Shown: positions 32,987 through 43,084, counted from the first letter of the stretch. The stretch is DNA of 64,000 bases from Megaustenia siamemsis (GCA_032433765.1 JAVIAB010000159.1:61559810-61623809); one strand, 5' to 3'. Made by a program: numbers and translations. Notes: generated by a model from the sequence alone, not told the origin.

Positions 32987-34111
32987 TTACCAATCAGACC
33001 CATGGCCAGATTTGTGCTGAAAAAAGCTCGCGTATTGATTTCGTTCAAAGTCCATAGTTAGAGGTTTTCCCGAGATGCATTTCCCCTCGACCGTCAGGTT
33101 CATATAAATCAGACCAAAGTGTTGAAAGTTGAACGGGTTAGCTGAATAAACACCATTAAACGCACTGGCCGTAATCAGACCTATCACTACACGGGTCGGT
33201 GTTTGAGACAAAAATAAATTGTCTTGACTGTGGGAGAACATCCCGCCAGCGATGGAAAATGTCTTGATGGTAACCCTCTTGATCGGGTACCGAGCATTCC
33301 CGCTTAAGAGAGCCTTTTCGTGAGCCAGAGAAATCGCGGGGTTTAGCTTAGCTTTCCTGACCACGAGCGCGGCGTAGGTGATAACACTCTTATAACCCGC
33401 AGACCTATCGTGAGTCACGAGGCTGAACACATCCTTAGAGGGCGTGAGTTTTATCTTCACATCGACTCTGTTTAACATGTAACGATCCTGCACAAAGACA
33501 TCAGAGTGTAAACGACCCACCATTTCAACCTCTTTACTACCCGAAGTCAAATCGCGCCGTGTTTTAAAACCCTCATTTTCTTTAAAATCGTCATGGTGGC
33601 CAGTGGTGTCTTTGTAGAACAGACCGGCCGTCAAGTATCCCGTTTTCGCATCCTCCCCGTAGTTTAGCGTAGCCTCAAACACCGCTCTAAAAGGATAGGT
33701 ATTCTTCGACGGTGTAACCAACGTGTCGTTTAACGATACGTCGAATTGTGTAAATAGACTGTGAAGATAATTGTTGACCGGTCCTACCTCAGCATCGGGT
33801 GGTACACTGTCACCATTCGGGAGGGTGAACTTGACCCGCAGCTGCAAAAACGTGTTGAAAAGATCTAGATATTCCTCGCTGTTTCCAGAAATGAAAAACT
33901 CTATCGGTGCGCTATGCGACAAGGCTGCGATCGGACGAATTTCAATAAACTGGCCAGTCTGTGTGCATGTCTGTGTGGGTGGAACGCTAAATAAATCCAA
34001 GTTGCCCGAGCCGACCCGCGACGACGACCCCCAGCCGCGTCGACCAGCGACCGCCGACCAGCGACGACCCCAGCGCCGAGGTGGCACCTGATGATGACCG
34101 ACGTGGCACAT
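32987..34111 (-). CDS. Polinton hexon-like major capsid protein, main ORF (broken at C-terminus)
   Basis: This 374-codon frame encodes about 337 residues of a protein that I recognise as the Polinton/adintovirus double jelly-roll capsid family, often annotated in invertebrates as F54H12.2-like. The signature stretch is DLFSVPPTQT, followed by EIRPIAALSHSAPIEFFISG, GPVNNYLHSLFTQFDVSLND and ATLNYGEDAKTGYLTAGLFY. The first 37 codons come from the terminal inverted repeat, so the listed start is not the original one and the true N-terminus is missing. The frame ends after the HKSGHGSDW region by a frameshift between about 32940 and 32990. The remaining C-terminal part is in the next frame. The protein is probably nonfunctional. 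Confidence 0.8.
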   Translation of the reverse strand: MCHVGHHQVPPRRWGRRWSAVAGRRGWGSSSRVGSGNLDLFSVPPTQTCTQTGQFIEIRPIAALSHSAPIEFFISGNSEEYLDLFNTFLQLRVKFTLPNGDSVPPDAEVGPVNNYLHSLFTQFDVSLNDTLVTPSKNTYPFRAVFEATLNYGEDAKTGYLTAGLFYKDTTGHHDDFKENEGFKTRRDLTSGSKEVEMVGRLHSDVFVQDRYMLNRVDVKIKLTPSKDVFSLVTHDRSAGYKSVITYAALVVRKAKLNPAISLAHEKALLSGNARYPIKRVTIKTFSIAGGMFSHSQDNLFLSQTPTRVVIGLITASAFNGVYSANPFNFQHFGLIYMNLTVEGKCISGKPLTMDFERNQYASFFQHKSGHGSDW

Positions 34112-34567
34112 GATGATGATGTGTCACTAAAAAATCGCTAACACCTGGTATATGATAACGCTACTAACACTCGAAGGCACACCCCTTCCCCCCCTCCTAG
34201 CCTGGCACATGATACTCGACCACCCTTTCCCCACCCTTAGCCTGGCACATGATGATACTAATAACACAATTTGACCCATAAAAGCAAACCCCCGGCGTGA
34301 GCGCGCAAGTTTTAGAACCGCTGACACACAAGTTTTAGAACCACTTGTGTCCATAGCCAGCACACTCACCCACTTGAGATAAGCCCCCCCCCCCCACTTG
34401 AGATAAGACCCCCACGACCACCCGCGATAAGCGAGGTCACCTGAGATTGCACGATACATATTTGGTGCAAAACATGACTCCTATAGCGAAATACGATGCA
34501 TGTATCGTGCATATCGTACAGTACGTGCTTCACAAAATCTATGTTCGAAACCCCCTAGATCACTACT
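34000..34567. repeat. Polinton right terminal inverted repeat
   Basis: This 568-bp arm is the inverse of 30917-31530, with scattered differences and a shorter GTGCCAC block array. The inner edge at 34000 is fused directly to capsid coding sequence, which suggests an internal deletion that removed everything between arm and capsid gene on this side. Confidence 0.9.
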
Positions 34568-34885
34568 ACCATGGACAGCTAAGAAGAGTAATGAAGATGT
34601 TCCGAGAGAGGTCAAAACAAAAAGAGAGCGAATTTCCAATATTAGGAAGAAACTATCATCATTATTTGGCCACGTAATGAGAAGAGAACAACTGTAATAT
34701 ATTGTAACAACTGGACAAATTGAGGGACGAAGAGATAGAGGGAAGTATAGAGAAAAAAATTACAGACAAATTAAGAGAATGGCTTGGCAGAAGGTCAACA
34801 GAAATGATAAATAGCTGCCGAGATCGAAAGTTGTGGAGAGATTTGATCACCTACGCCAGCAGGCCCAGTACTTGATGATGATGAT

Positions 34886-35475
34886 GATGATGTTCTCATC
34901 TCATTACGTGGCCAAAAGATGATGATTGTTTCATCCTAATATTGGAAACTAGCTCTCTTTTAGCATTGGTCTTTATCACTTTTTCATTACTCTTTTTAGC
35001 TAACCATGGTATTCTCAAAATTCTTCTGTAAAACCAAATTTCTACATACTCTAGTGATGTTCTCGTCTGTTGTCCTATTGTCCATGATTCACATCCACAT
35101 GTTAAGACTGGCTTTACATAACATTCCACAACTCTTTTTCTTGTTTCTATTGTCAAAAATCGATTGCATAGTATCTTCCTCATTTTTTGGAAAGTTACTT
35201 TTCCCTGAGCCATTCTGCATGTGATGTTACCTCTGTTGTACATCTTCCGTCTGAGGTTAACAAAGTTCCCAAATATTTACATTCATTTACCTGTTTTAAT
35301 ATTGTGCCACTTGTCGTTATGGTGCACTGAGATGGGTCTTTTTCCTTGTGCATTACCATTACTTCTGTCTTTCTGCTGTTCCGGCTGAGTCCGTTATATT
35401 TGCTTTTTTCACGAAATATCAAACATTTCTTGTAACTCATTTTCACTCTTAGCGATTAAGACTGTATCATCAACA
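34886..35475 (-). pseudogene. LINE nLTR-C 3' part, inverted second copy
   Basis: On the minus strand the frames give SRKTEVMVMHKEKDPSQC, TILKQVNECKYLGTLLTSDG, LTCGCESWTIGQQTRTSLEY, RRILRIPWLAKKSNEKV and SSSFGHVMR. The copy lacks the last C-terminal part. It is the mirror partner of the plus-strand nLTR-C that ends at 34885 in a GATGATG tail. Its right edge enters the 23-bp satellite near 35475. Confidence 0.75.
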
Positions 35476-35965
35476 GTATCTTGTATAAGTAGTCTCTAAG
35501 TATCTTGTGTAGTAGTCTCTATGTAAATAGCTTGTATAGTAGTATCTAAGTATCATGTATAGTAGTCTTAAAGTGTCATGTATAGTAGTCTATTAGTAAA
35601 TATCTTGAACAGTACTCTCTACGTATCTTGTACAGTCGTCTCTGAATATTTTGTATAGTAGTATCTAAGTATCCTGTATAGTAGCCTGTAAGTATCTTGT
35701 ATAGTAGTCTCTAAGTATCCTGTATAGTAGTCTGTAAGTATCTTATATAGTAGTATCTAAGTACCCTGTATAGTAGCCTGTAAGTATCTTATATAGTAGT
35801 CCCTAAGTATCTTGTATAGTAGTATCTAAGTATCCTGTATAGTAGTCTGTTAGTATCTTGTATAGTAGTCCCTAAGTATCTTGTATAGTAGTATCTAAGT
35901 ATCCTGTATAGTAGTCTGTTAGTATCTTGTATAGTAGTCTCTAAGTATCTTGTATAGTAGTTTCT
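35476..35965. repeat. 23-bp satellite, right block
   Basis: About 21 copies of the same unit as at 24640-25041 (AGTCTCTAAGTATCTTGTAT) occur here, with a frequent two-unit alternation (AAGTATCCTGTATAGTAG versus TTAGTATCTTGTATAGTAG). The block shows that the DNA between the two blocks was inserted into one array. Confidence 0.92.
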
Positions 35966-36019
35966 TTTGAGTGTTATTTGCTTGTCCATGATTTATGTCT
36001 TTATATTAGACTTATCTCA

Positions 36020-36145
36020 ATATAATACTCATCATCATGATCGAGTGCCGTCTCCGCAACAAAGGTTGGCTGTCATGGAGCGACATTCTGCTCTGTCTCT
36101 TGCTTTGATGGTACAGGTTGTCATAGGCTGGTTTGTCCACAATAT
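36020..36145 (-). pseudogene. LINE nLTR-A 3' tip (minus strand)
   Basis: The minus strand encodes the C-terminal end ARDRAECRSMTANLCCGDGTR, adjacent to an ATCATCATG tail, and stops at WTNQPMTTC. It is only about 110 bp of the element. Confidence 0.75.
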
Positions 36146-36545
36146 AACATTATTAAACATTTTTTTTTTCCTTTCTGCCATTAACAAAGTCTGCAACATT
36201 AATTCGTTTGTATGGCTATAGGGACCCGTACAGTGAGGGGAGAAAAGAAAAGCGTCGCTGTCACCAACCATGCGTGTCGTAAGAGGCGACATAGTTAGTG
36301 AGGAACAATCGCTAGCGCACTCGAGTAGCTCGTGCATGGAACGACCTTGTTGACACATTTACCAAAGCATTATTGGAAACATATTAACAAGTGGTAGATG
36401 TGATAGACCTACACTGTCTTTATATTATCTTGATTATTTCTTGACGTTATAGACAGCACAGCACATTGATTTAGTTGATCACCACATGTAACAATTAATT
36501 CATGACAGAGTCTTTTCTTTCATATATATAAATCGTAATCAGGTT
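36146..36545. other. Unassigned sequence
   Basis: No gene is recognised. It contains a T-rich run and a GC-richer block at 36220-36350 with CGTGTCGTAAGAGGCGAC. That block may be part of an unrecognised short element, but I cannot place it. Confidence 0.3.
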
Positions 36546-36549
36546 TATT

Positions 36550-36900
36550 GACTTCTAATATTTATAGAAGAATAGGTATAATTGGATGGAAACAAAAGAT
36601 AACAAACGATGAAGTTTTAAAACAACTGAAAATAAAAAGAGAACTGCAGAACACAATTAAGACAAGACAAATTAAATTTTTGGGGCATGTTAAAAGACAC
36701 AACAGCCTACTAAAAGTAATATTGGAAGGAAAAATACAAGGCAAGAGAGGCAGAGGCAGACCAAGACTAACATGGACGAGTAACATCAAAAGATGGACAA
36801 GTCAATCTACATCAGCCTGCACCATCAAAGCAAGAAACAGAGTAGAATGGCGATCCATGGTACCCACCTTCGTCGCGTAGAGGGCACACGATGATGATGA
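36550..36900 (+). pseudogene. LINE nLTR-A 3' end (plus strand)
   Basis: A single frame encodes IGIIGWKQKITNDEVLKQLK, IKFLGHVKRHNSLLKVIL, GKRGRGRPRLTWTSNIKRW and ends near RNRVEWRSMVPTFVA, followed by a GATGATGATGATGA tail. It is 5'-truncated. This is the cleanest C-terminal copy of the family here. Confidence 0.82.
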
Positions 36901-37500
36901 TGACTTCTAATAATTCTCGTGGCACGTGATATAATATGATGCACTTCTCTTAGAATTAATGTTCTTATTTCTTGGATTGCCCAGAGGGTTACCTACCGGT
37001 GTTTATTGAACAATCCAGAAGTGCAATTTATACATTTATTTAATCATCAGGCATTTGTTTACCCATATCATTCAACTTACGAACTTGATGAAATGTGAGA
37101 CACAATTCTTGGAATCTTTCAAAACACTTCACAGCTTAAGCTCATCATCTTTCTATCAACCTTGCTTAATAACTTCAACTGTTTTGACTTGAACTACAAC
37201 TTGAAGATTCTAACTTCTTAATCTATCTATCTATCTTTCGTTCGCTCGAAGTATTGTCTATATCAGCAATGTCGTTTCCTGTATGAATTTTACTGTCTTT
37301 TGTAATTCTTGCAGTGGCCCATATAGTTTTGTCTGTAGTGTTGTATCTATGGGCACAACAATCAGGATGCCACGCACTCAACGCAAATGGAAGTATGTCT
37401 ATAACTTCTTAATAACTGGCTTCACTTTCTAATCTAAACTTCTACTTGTTCTGACTGTTCTAACTCTACTGACTACTACTACTTAACATCTTCCTGGATC
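36901..37500. other. No recognised feature
   Basis: AT-rich sequence with a short (ATCT)n tract near 37220. I see no coding pattern or repeat family. Confidence 0.4.
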
Positions 37501-37504
37501 TTGT

Positions 37505-37930
37505 CTAACTTTAACTGTCTTCTCACTATCTGTCTTCTCACTATCTGTCTTCTCACTATCTGTCTTCTCACTATCTGTTTTCTCACTATCTGTCTTCTCA
37601 CTATCAGTCTTCTCACTATCTGTCTTCTCACTATCTGTCTTCTCACTATCTGTCTTCTCACTAACTGTCTTCTCACTATCTGTCTTCTCACTATCTGTTT
37701 TCTCACTAACTGTCTTCTCACTATCTGTCTCTTTCTAACTGTCTTCTCACTAACTGTCTCATTCTAACTGTCTCTTTCTAACTGTCTCTTCTAACTGTCT
37801 CTTTCTAACTGTCTCTTTCTAACTGTCTCTTTCTAACTGTCTCTTTCTAACTGTCTCTTTCTAACTGTCTCTTTCTAACTGTCTCTTTCTAACTGTCTCT
37901 GTCTAACTGTCTCTTTCTAACTGTCTTGTT
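37505..37930. repeat. Paired minisatellites: 15-bp (CTGTCTTCTCACTAT)n then 14-bp (CTGTCTCTTTCTAA)n
   Basis: About 16 copies of the 15-bp unit (37513-37735) pass through mixed units into about 13 copies of the 14-bp unit. The two units share CTGTCT and differ by the middle and last bases, so one probably arose from the other. Frames such as repeated ICLLT follow from the 15-bp period. Confidence 0.93.
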
Positions 37931-38049
37931 CTGTCTGTGACTGTGATATTGGGATTGATGTAACAAGTGGTAGAAACACATACATTCCTGACTGTAGTGT
38001 AACTGGTTTCTTTGAAAGGATGGTACACAGTTATGCAACACTACAGTAC

Positions 38050-38595
38050 GATTCTACTCATCATCATCATCATCAAGTATCGGGCCTGCTGGCGTAGGTG
38101 ATTATGTCATTCCACAACTTTCGATCTCGACAGCTTTTTTAACATTTCTGCTGTTGGTCTTCTGCCAAGCCATTCTCTTAAGCTGTCTGGTATCTTTTCT
38201 CTTTGCTTCCCTTTATCTCTTTGTCCCTCAATTTTCCCTGTTGTAACAATACATTCTAACTATTCTCTTCTCATTACATGGCCAAAATAATAATGATTGT
38301 TACTTTCTAATATTGGACATTAGCTCTCTTTTTGATTTGGCATCTTTCAGATCGTCTTCATTACTCCTCTTAGCTGTCCATTGTATTCTCAACATTATTC
38401 TGTAAAACAGCATTTCTACAGACTCCAGTGATTTTCTTATCTTGTGTCCTATTGCCCATGATTCACATCCATATGTTAAGACATAATATTTAATAACTAT
38501 TTTTTTTATATTGTCAAAAATGGACTGCATAGTATCTTCCTCAATTTTGGAAAGCTGCTTTTGCCTGAGCCATTCTGCATCTCCCCTTTGTGTTA
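38050..38595 (-). pseudogene. LINE nLTR-C 3' end (minus strand)
   Basis: An (ATC)n tail at 38060 is followed on the minus strand by the C-terminal region (SRPDT-like end, KRMAWQKTNS) and by YVLTYGCESWAIGHKIRKSL, MLRIQWTAKRSNEDDLKDAK and KRELMSNIRK. It is 5'-truncated near 38595. It has the same structure as the copy at 57528-58199. Confidence 0.75.
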
Positions 38596-38941
38596 CATGC
38601 GGTTCTACTATTTACGTACAAAAGCACATATACACACTGTTGTTTTTAAAGAGTCAATGATAATCGTGATGGCGGTGAATATAAATTATGATTGTTGCCC
38701 TACTCCAGATTTGATGTCAGAACGTGCTCTAAACATAAGAAAACAATTCTCCTTGACCACAAAATATATAACCAACGAGATATTCAAGCTTACCAGAAAT
38801 GAGTCTCTACAAATAAACAACCAAAATTGGACAGCACGTTACCGCTATCATGGAGATGGACATTCGTGTGCCCATCCAAAAGAAAAGAAAAACAAATACA
38901 ATTAAAGTCACTATCTACGTATCTACGTGTCTCTAACGCTT
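38596..38941. other. Unassigned sequence
   Basis: A 114-codon plus-strand frame (38561-38905) begins inside the LINE fragment and contains no recognised domain. I do not treat it as a gene. No repeat pattern is seen. Confidence 0.3.
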
Positions 38942-39025
38942 CATCATCATCATCAGGTGCTGCATGCCGGTTAGCGTAGGCAACCATCTCTCTCCACATC
39001 ACTAGGTCAGCTGTCAAAAAAAGTT
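38942..39025 (-). pseudogene. Short LINE 3' tip, nLTR-E-like (minus strand)
   Basis: Starting at an ATCATCATC tail, the minus strand reads LVMWREMVAYANRHAA, equivalent to the nLTR-E end DIRLWKDTIAYANRYGT. Only about 80 bp remain. Sequence 39026-39214 is unassigned. Confidence 0.6.
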
Positions 39026-39214
39026 TTCATTATACCTTTCAGGAGTGTACGTTAAACCCAACTACTGACTTCCTAAAGAACAATTCCCTAAACTATTAAT
39101 TGTCCATGCTATATTTTCAAAAAAAAAACTTTCTAGTTTATTTTTCTCCAGCCAGCAGCAAACTCGTTATTGTGAGATTTGCAGCAGAAGGCAATCTGGA
39201 CATCAGAGGCAGTC

Positions 39215-39360
39215 CCTCTTTGATTATCTATATAATATATAGTATATATAGATATATAATATATATAGTATATATATATAAAACATATGTAGTATATATA
39301 GATATATAATATATATAGTATATATATATATATATAATATGTAGTATATATATATATGTA
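39215..39360. repeat. AT-rich microsatellite block
   Basis: Imperfect TATATAATATATAGTATATA repeats. Some frames over it (Tyr/Ile-rich) are artefacts. Confidence 0.9.
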
Positions 39361-39361
39361 T

Positions 39362-39495
39362 AACGAATAGGGAATATGGTGTTAGCGACCAGTAACGCCA
39401 AGTGGCTTATAAGTGGCCGTCGATCAGGATCGATCATGACCTCTTGTCCTTTGTAGTTCAATTCACAAACCACTGAGATAACCTCCCCTTTCAAT
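39362..39495 (-). mobile_element. tRNA-derived SINE copy, degenerate (minus strand)
   Basis: The minus strand has an A-box-like TTATCTCAGTGG near 39465-39477, the word CAAAGGACAAGAGGTC, and a weak B-box-like GATCGATCC. The other end holds CGCTAACACCATATTCCC, shared with the copies at 42355 and 54155. Confidence 0.6.
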
Positions 39496-39534
39496 AACTA
39501 TAGTTTCAACAAAATGCCTTCCTCCACTAAAGAG

Positions 39535-40015
39535 TGCAACAATTATCTGCCATACAACAACTGGTTACATTATAACTCAGCAAAATAAATACATGCATTT
39601 TAACACAGTTGAATAAATACATACATTACAACATAGTAGAATAAACCCATACATTATAAATCAGCAGAATAAAACACAAATTAAAACTCAGTAGAATAAA
39701 CACGTACATTACAACTCAATAGAATAAAAACGTACATTATAACTCGTAAAATAAACACAAAAATTACAACTCAGTATAATAAACACGTACATTAAAACTC
39801 AATAAAATAAACACATACATTACAACTCATTAGACCAAACACACAACTCAGCAGAATAAACACATGCATTACAACTCAGTAGAATAAACACATATATTAC
39901 AACTCAGCAGAATAAACACATACATTACAACTCAGCTGTATAAACACATACATTACAACTTCTCAGAATAAACACATACATTAAAACTCAGCTGTATAAA
40001 CATATACAATCTCTA
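39535..40015. repeat. 28-bp minisatellite, about 17 copies
   Basis: Units contain ACAACTCAGCAGAATAAACA with CATACATT, spaced 28 bp (39871, 39899, 39927). Copies at the left edge are more diverged. Sequence 40016-40224 is unassigned. Confidence 0.9.
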
Positions 40016-40224
40016 TTATTTTCCACCAACTCACTGACAAAACTGTTCCAGGATTGCCACATCAATCAAAGTTGAAAATGTCGGGAAATCACCATTCTTT
40101 GTTAAGAATCCAAATAGTGGCTTTTTGCAATTAAGAAGGGAGCGACAATTTGGACGAGGTAAACCGTTGTCGCAATCTAAAAGGAGGTTAGAAAAATAAA
40201 CCATTTGGGAAGGTGATTTGTGTT

Positions 40225-40515
40225 AAGATTAGAATATACTACTTGATTATTTGTCTTGACATTAGAATATACTAATTTATTATGTGTGTCCAAATTAGAA
40301 TATCTCTCAGTCGACCATTGTGTCAAGATTAGATACTATTAGTTGACCATTTTTGACAAGATTAGAGTGTATTAGTTCACCACTTGTGTCAAGATTAGAT
40401 TATAATAGTTCACTATTTGTCACAAGTTTAGATAATAATAGTTGATCATTTGTGTCAAGATTAGATACTATTAGTTGATTGTTTGTGTCAAGATTAGATT
40501 ATATTATTTGACCAA
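40225..40515. repeat. AT-rich 34-38-bp minisatellite, left block
   Basis: Units share TTTGTGTCAAGATTAGA and TTAGTTGACCA-like words. The same unit recurs at about 42255-42335 and 43620-43905. The LINE and SINE pieces at 40.5-43.6 kb therefore look inserted into one array. Confidence 0.8.
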
Positions 40516-40529
40516 TTGTCGTAAAAAAG

Positions 40530-41885
40530 ACAATCCCCATGAACAGACAATATATCAATAGAGGAATTATTAGCTTTAGGTGAGACTATTTTTTAAAATA
40601 TCAAAACGTATCATTTTCCAAATACTTTTCTACTATCCTCAGTTATAGCTTTACTCAAAACACCAGGAGAAAAGGAATGCGATGAATATAGAACTATTAA
40701 TGTTTCGTGTCATAATACAAAGCTTATGCTAAGAATCGTTGTCAGAGGAATAAGAGAAAATATTAAACGATAAACATCGGGAGAGCAATTGTGATTAGTT
40801 CCAGATAAAGGAATACAAAGTATCAGTTATACCCCACTGTCGGTGATAGCCCTGGGGGTATATAAAGATACACAACTAGACTTCATTGACTATACCAAAG
40901 CTATCAATAAAGCCAGTCATGAACATGTAAACAAAATGCTAAAAAAATATCATTTTAAATATAATAAATAATATAAGACAGTAAAGATCGTATGATTATT
41001 AAACATTTATGTTGCAACAAGTTTCTACCATTAGTGAAAACAAACATGAAGTGTATCAACAAATAGGTCAAGGAGTGCAACAAGGACATGCATTGTTATC
41101 ATATCTATATTTTTGTTCAAGGAAAATATTTTAAGAACAACTGTGGACAAGCCTGGCATTAAAGTGGAGGAGGGAAGGGAAGCAATATAATGAAACTCAG
41201 GTGATCAGATGACATGGTATTGATAGCAGAAACCAACAAGAACAACAAAATCTGTTAGATAAAACTGTGACAGAAAGTGAACTGATAGGCCAGACCCTTA
41301 ACATAAAAAAAAACAGAAACTATGATAATATCAAAGAAAACGAACACACAAGAAAGTAGAATAAAGGTCTAAGTGGAAACATTATGAAACAAGTGCATAG
41401 ATTCAAATATCTTAGATTAATGATAACATCAGATGGCAGATGCACTGCACAATTTACAAGCAGAATAGGACAAGCATAGAATGAATTAAATCAACTCAAA
41501 AACATCCTATGTAAAAATCATTGTCAACTAATGTTAGAAAATGTGTCATGAAAGGTTGCAGCAAACTGTTTTACTATATGGAAGTGAGTCATGGACGTAA
41601 AGTAAGACAACACAAAGAACATTAGAGGCAGCTGAGTTGTGGTTTATCAGAGGAATGCTACGATTTTCATAGATAGCAACTATCACTAACGAAGAATGTT
41701 TAAATCGAACTGGAGAAACCAAAATAACATAAGAATCATATGGAAAACACAATCTACATTTACTGGACACGTGATGCGAGCAGAAGACATTGAGAAAACT
41801 GTAGCAACAGGCGGAAAGAATGGAAAGATAAAAAAGAGAAAAAAAAAACAACAGAATAACAAATTAAACAGCTTATCCAAAAGGC
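40530..41885 (+). pseudogene. Strongly decayed LINE (nLTR-C/E-like), RT to C-terminus
   Basis: Broken frames read ALLKTPGEKECDEYRTINVS, a degenerate SGEQL..VPDKGIQ, TQLDFIDYTKAINKASHEHV (motif A), a GVQQGHALLS-like motif B, and ITSDGRCTAQ-like sequence, ending in NIRIIWKTQSTFTGHVMRA and EDIEKTVATGGKNG. The catalytic YADD is not legible. The many stops suggest it is older than most copies here. It ends in an A-rich stretch before the nLTR-A tip. Confidence 0.65.
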
Positions 41886-41894
41886 AAAATAAAA

Positions 41895-42254
41895 AAATCT
41901 TCATCATTATCGAGTGCCGTATCGAAGGTTTGCTATCATGGAGCGCCAACCGATCTGTCTCTTACTTTGTTGGTGCATGTTGTCATAGGCTGACTTGTCC
42001 ATCTTTTGATGTTACTGGTCCATGTTAGGTTTGATCTGCCTCTGCCTCTATTACCCTTACCCTGTATTTTCCCATTCAATATTACTTTTAGTAGGCTGTT
42101 GTGTCTTTTACATGCCCCACAACTTGCATTTGTCTTGTTCTAATTAATTAATAAAAGATCAGCCAGTGACATTATGGCATGCATGAAAGTCCGAGAGTGT
42201 GAGAGAGACGATCGTCTACGCCAACCGGCATGGCACCTGCTTATTATTATTTGA
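41895..42254 (-). pseudogene. LINE nLTR-A 3' end (minus), followed by an nLTR-E tip
   Basis: From an ATCATTATC edge at 41900 the minus strand encodes the nLTR-A C-terminus (MERQ/LIANLRYG-type end, DVTS-WTSNIKRW, GKIQGKGNRGRGRSN) up to about 42130. At 42190-42245 the plus strand reads ERDDRLRQPAWH, the end of nLTR-E or nLTR-C type elements. Confidence 0.6.
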
Positions 42255-42354
42255 GGTAACATTTGAATACAGATGTTGTATATTTGTGGAAGGATTAGAA
42301 TATATTACTTGACCATTTCTAGCACTTTTACAATATAAATAAAAAAGTAAAGAG

Positions 42355-42486
42355 CCCCGTCACGTCATGTGGCGTATCGGGAATATGGTGTTAGTGACCA
42401 TAAATTTTACAGAATTTCAGCACATGCTTTTCGGGGTAATGTTGTCGGTATTACGCCCGCGCCGGCTTACTTTCAGAGGAAAGTAT
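42355..42486 (-). mobile_element. SINE copy lacking the tRNA head (minus strand)
   Basis: The body matches the copy at 54155-54425 through GGTGTTAGTGACCATAAAT, AGCACATGCTTTTCGGGGTA and TCGGTATTACGCC, including the A-run and GTAAAG at the left end. The tRNA-related part is absent because the copy is cut at 42486 against nLTR-E. Confidence 0.65.
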
Positions 42487-43075
42487 CTGTCCAGGGAACT
42501 TTCAATATTCTTCTGAGAAAACCCATCTCTGTGGCCTCTAATCGTCTTTTCATTTGTTTGTCTACTGTCCATGATTCGTTTCCATAGGTCAGAATTGGTT
42601 CTGTATAGCACCGGTGAACTCTCTTTCTCATTATTATTGACATAGATTTGTTGCATAAGATATTTTTCATTTTCTGAAATGCTATTTTGGCCTGAGCTAT
42701 TCTGTTTTTTATTTCTGTGGTGCATCTCCCATCTGATGTTATTATTGTGCCCAAGTATTTGAAACGTTGTACTTGTTTCAGATTTGTCTCGTTTATTTTT
42801 ATGCTGCATGCTGGTGATGATTGTTTCTTCGATATAACCATTACTTCTGTTTTCTTACTATTCAGACTGAGACCTTTCTTGTTGCTTTCTTCTACTATTA
42901 TGTCTATCATTTCTTGTAGTTCGTTCTCTGTCTCTGCTATTAAGACTGTGTCATCCGCATATCGCAAATTATTTATATTGTGACCGTTGACTTCAATTCC
43001 TTTTTTGTCTACTATTGATCTCATAATATATTCGCTGTAAAGTGAAAACAAATCCGGTGACAGAACACAGCCTAA
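42487..43075 (-). pseudogene. LINE nLTR-E internal fragment with intact RT catalytic box
   Basis: A single 207-codon frame on the minus strand gives GCVLSPDLFSLYSEYIMRSI (motif B), INNLRYADDTVLIAETENEL (catalytic YADD), LNSKKTEVMVISKKQ, VQRFKYLGTIITSDGRCTTE, LTYGNESWTVDKQMKRRLEA and RRILKVPW, where homology stops. It lacks both the endonuclease and the C-terminus. It preserves the catalytic box that is lost from the longer copy at 27746-30694. Confidence 0.82.
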
Positions 43076-43084
43076 ACAAAAGAA

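Larger units (their letters stand above)
30917..34567 (-). mobile_element. Miniature Polinton/Maverick (3,651 bp) with capsid and protease genes
   Basis: The ends begin AGTAGTGATCTAGGGGG and are inverted at the other side, giving the AG...CT termini known for Polintons. A 6-bp target duplication ACCATG flanks it (30911-30916 and 34568-34573) and reconstitutes the nLTR-C codons on either side. The terminal inverted repeats are about 0.6 kb. The 2.5-kb interior, all on the minus strand, holds in order a hexon-like major capsid gene, an adenain-like protease gene and a small gene with a possible PC4-like fold. No protein-primed DNA polymerase, integrase or packaging ATPase is present, so it is non-autonomous and several genes are broken. 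Polintons are known as virus-like self-synthesising transposons; related adintoviruses exist. Confidence 0.88.
26691..34885 (+). mobile_element. Composite nLTR-C LINE copy split by three later insertions
   Basis: Plus-strand pieces of one LINE read in order. RT fingers and palm (26691-27053) have ALPKKSGAIECDDHRTISLM, EQCGFVRDKGTSNAIYI and YLCFIDYTKEFDKVKH. An internal deletion then joins this to the thumb region TSGTILKQVNEFK (27054-27147). After nLTR-D comes YLGTLLTSGGRCTKEVRCR (to 27745). After nLTR-E comes LTYGCESWTIGKQTRKSLESV (30708-30916). After the Polinton come TAKKSNEDVPREVKTKRE and FGHVMRREQL, with a GATGATGATG tail (34574-34885). Each interruption has its own target duplication, which shows this LINE is the older host. 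It is internally deleted and frameshifted. Confidence 0.82.

Noticed and set aside
30917..34567. A recently integrated free virus genome
   Set aside because: The small size, the missing replication genes, and the capsid and protease genes that each carry a break point to a non-autonomous, decayed element.
38561..38905. A 114-codon host gene
   Set aside because: It starts inside an inverted LINE fragment, has no recognised domain, and has no splice or start context.
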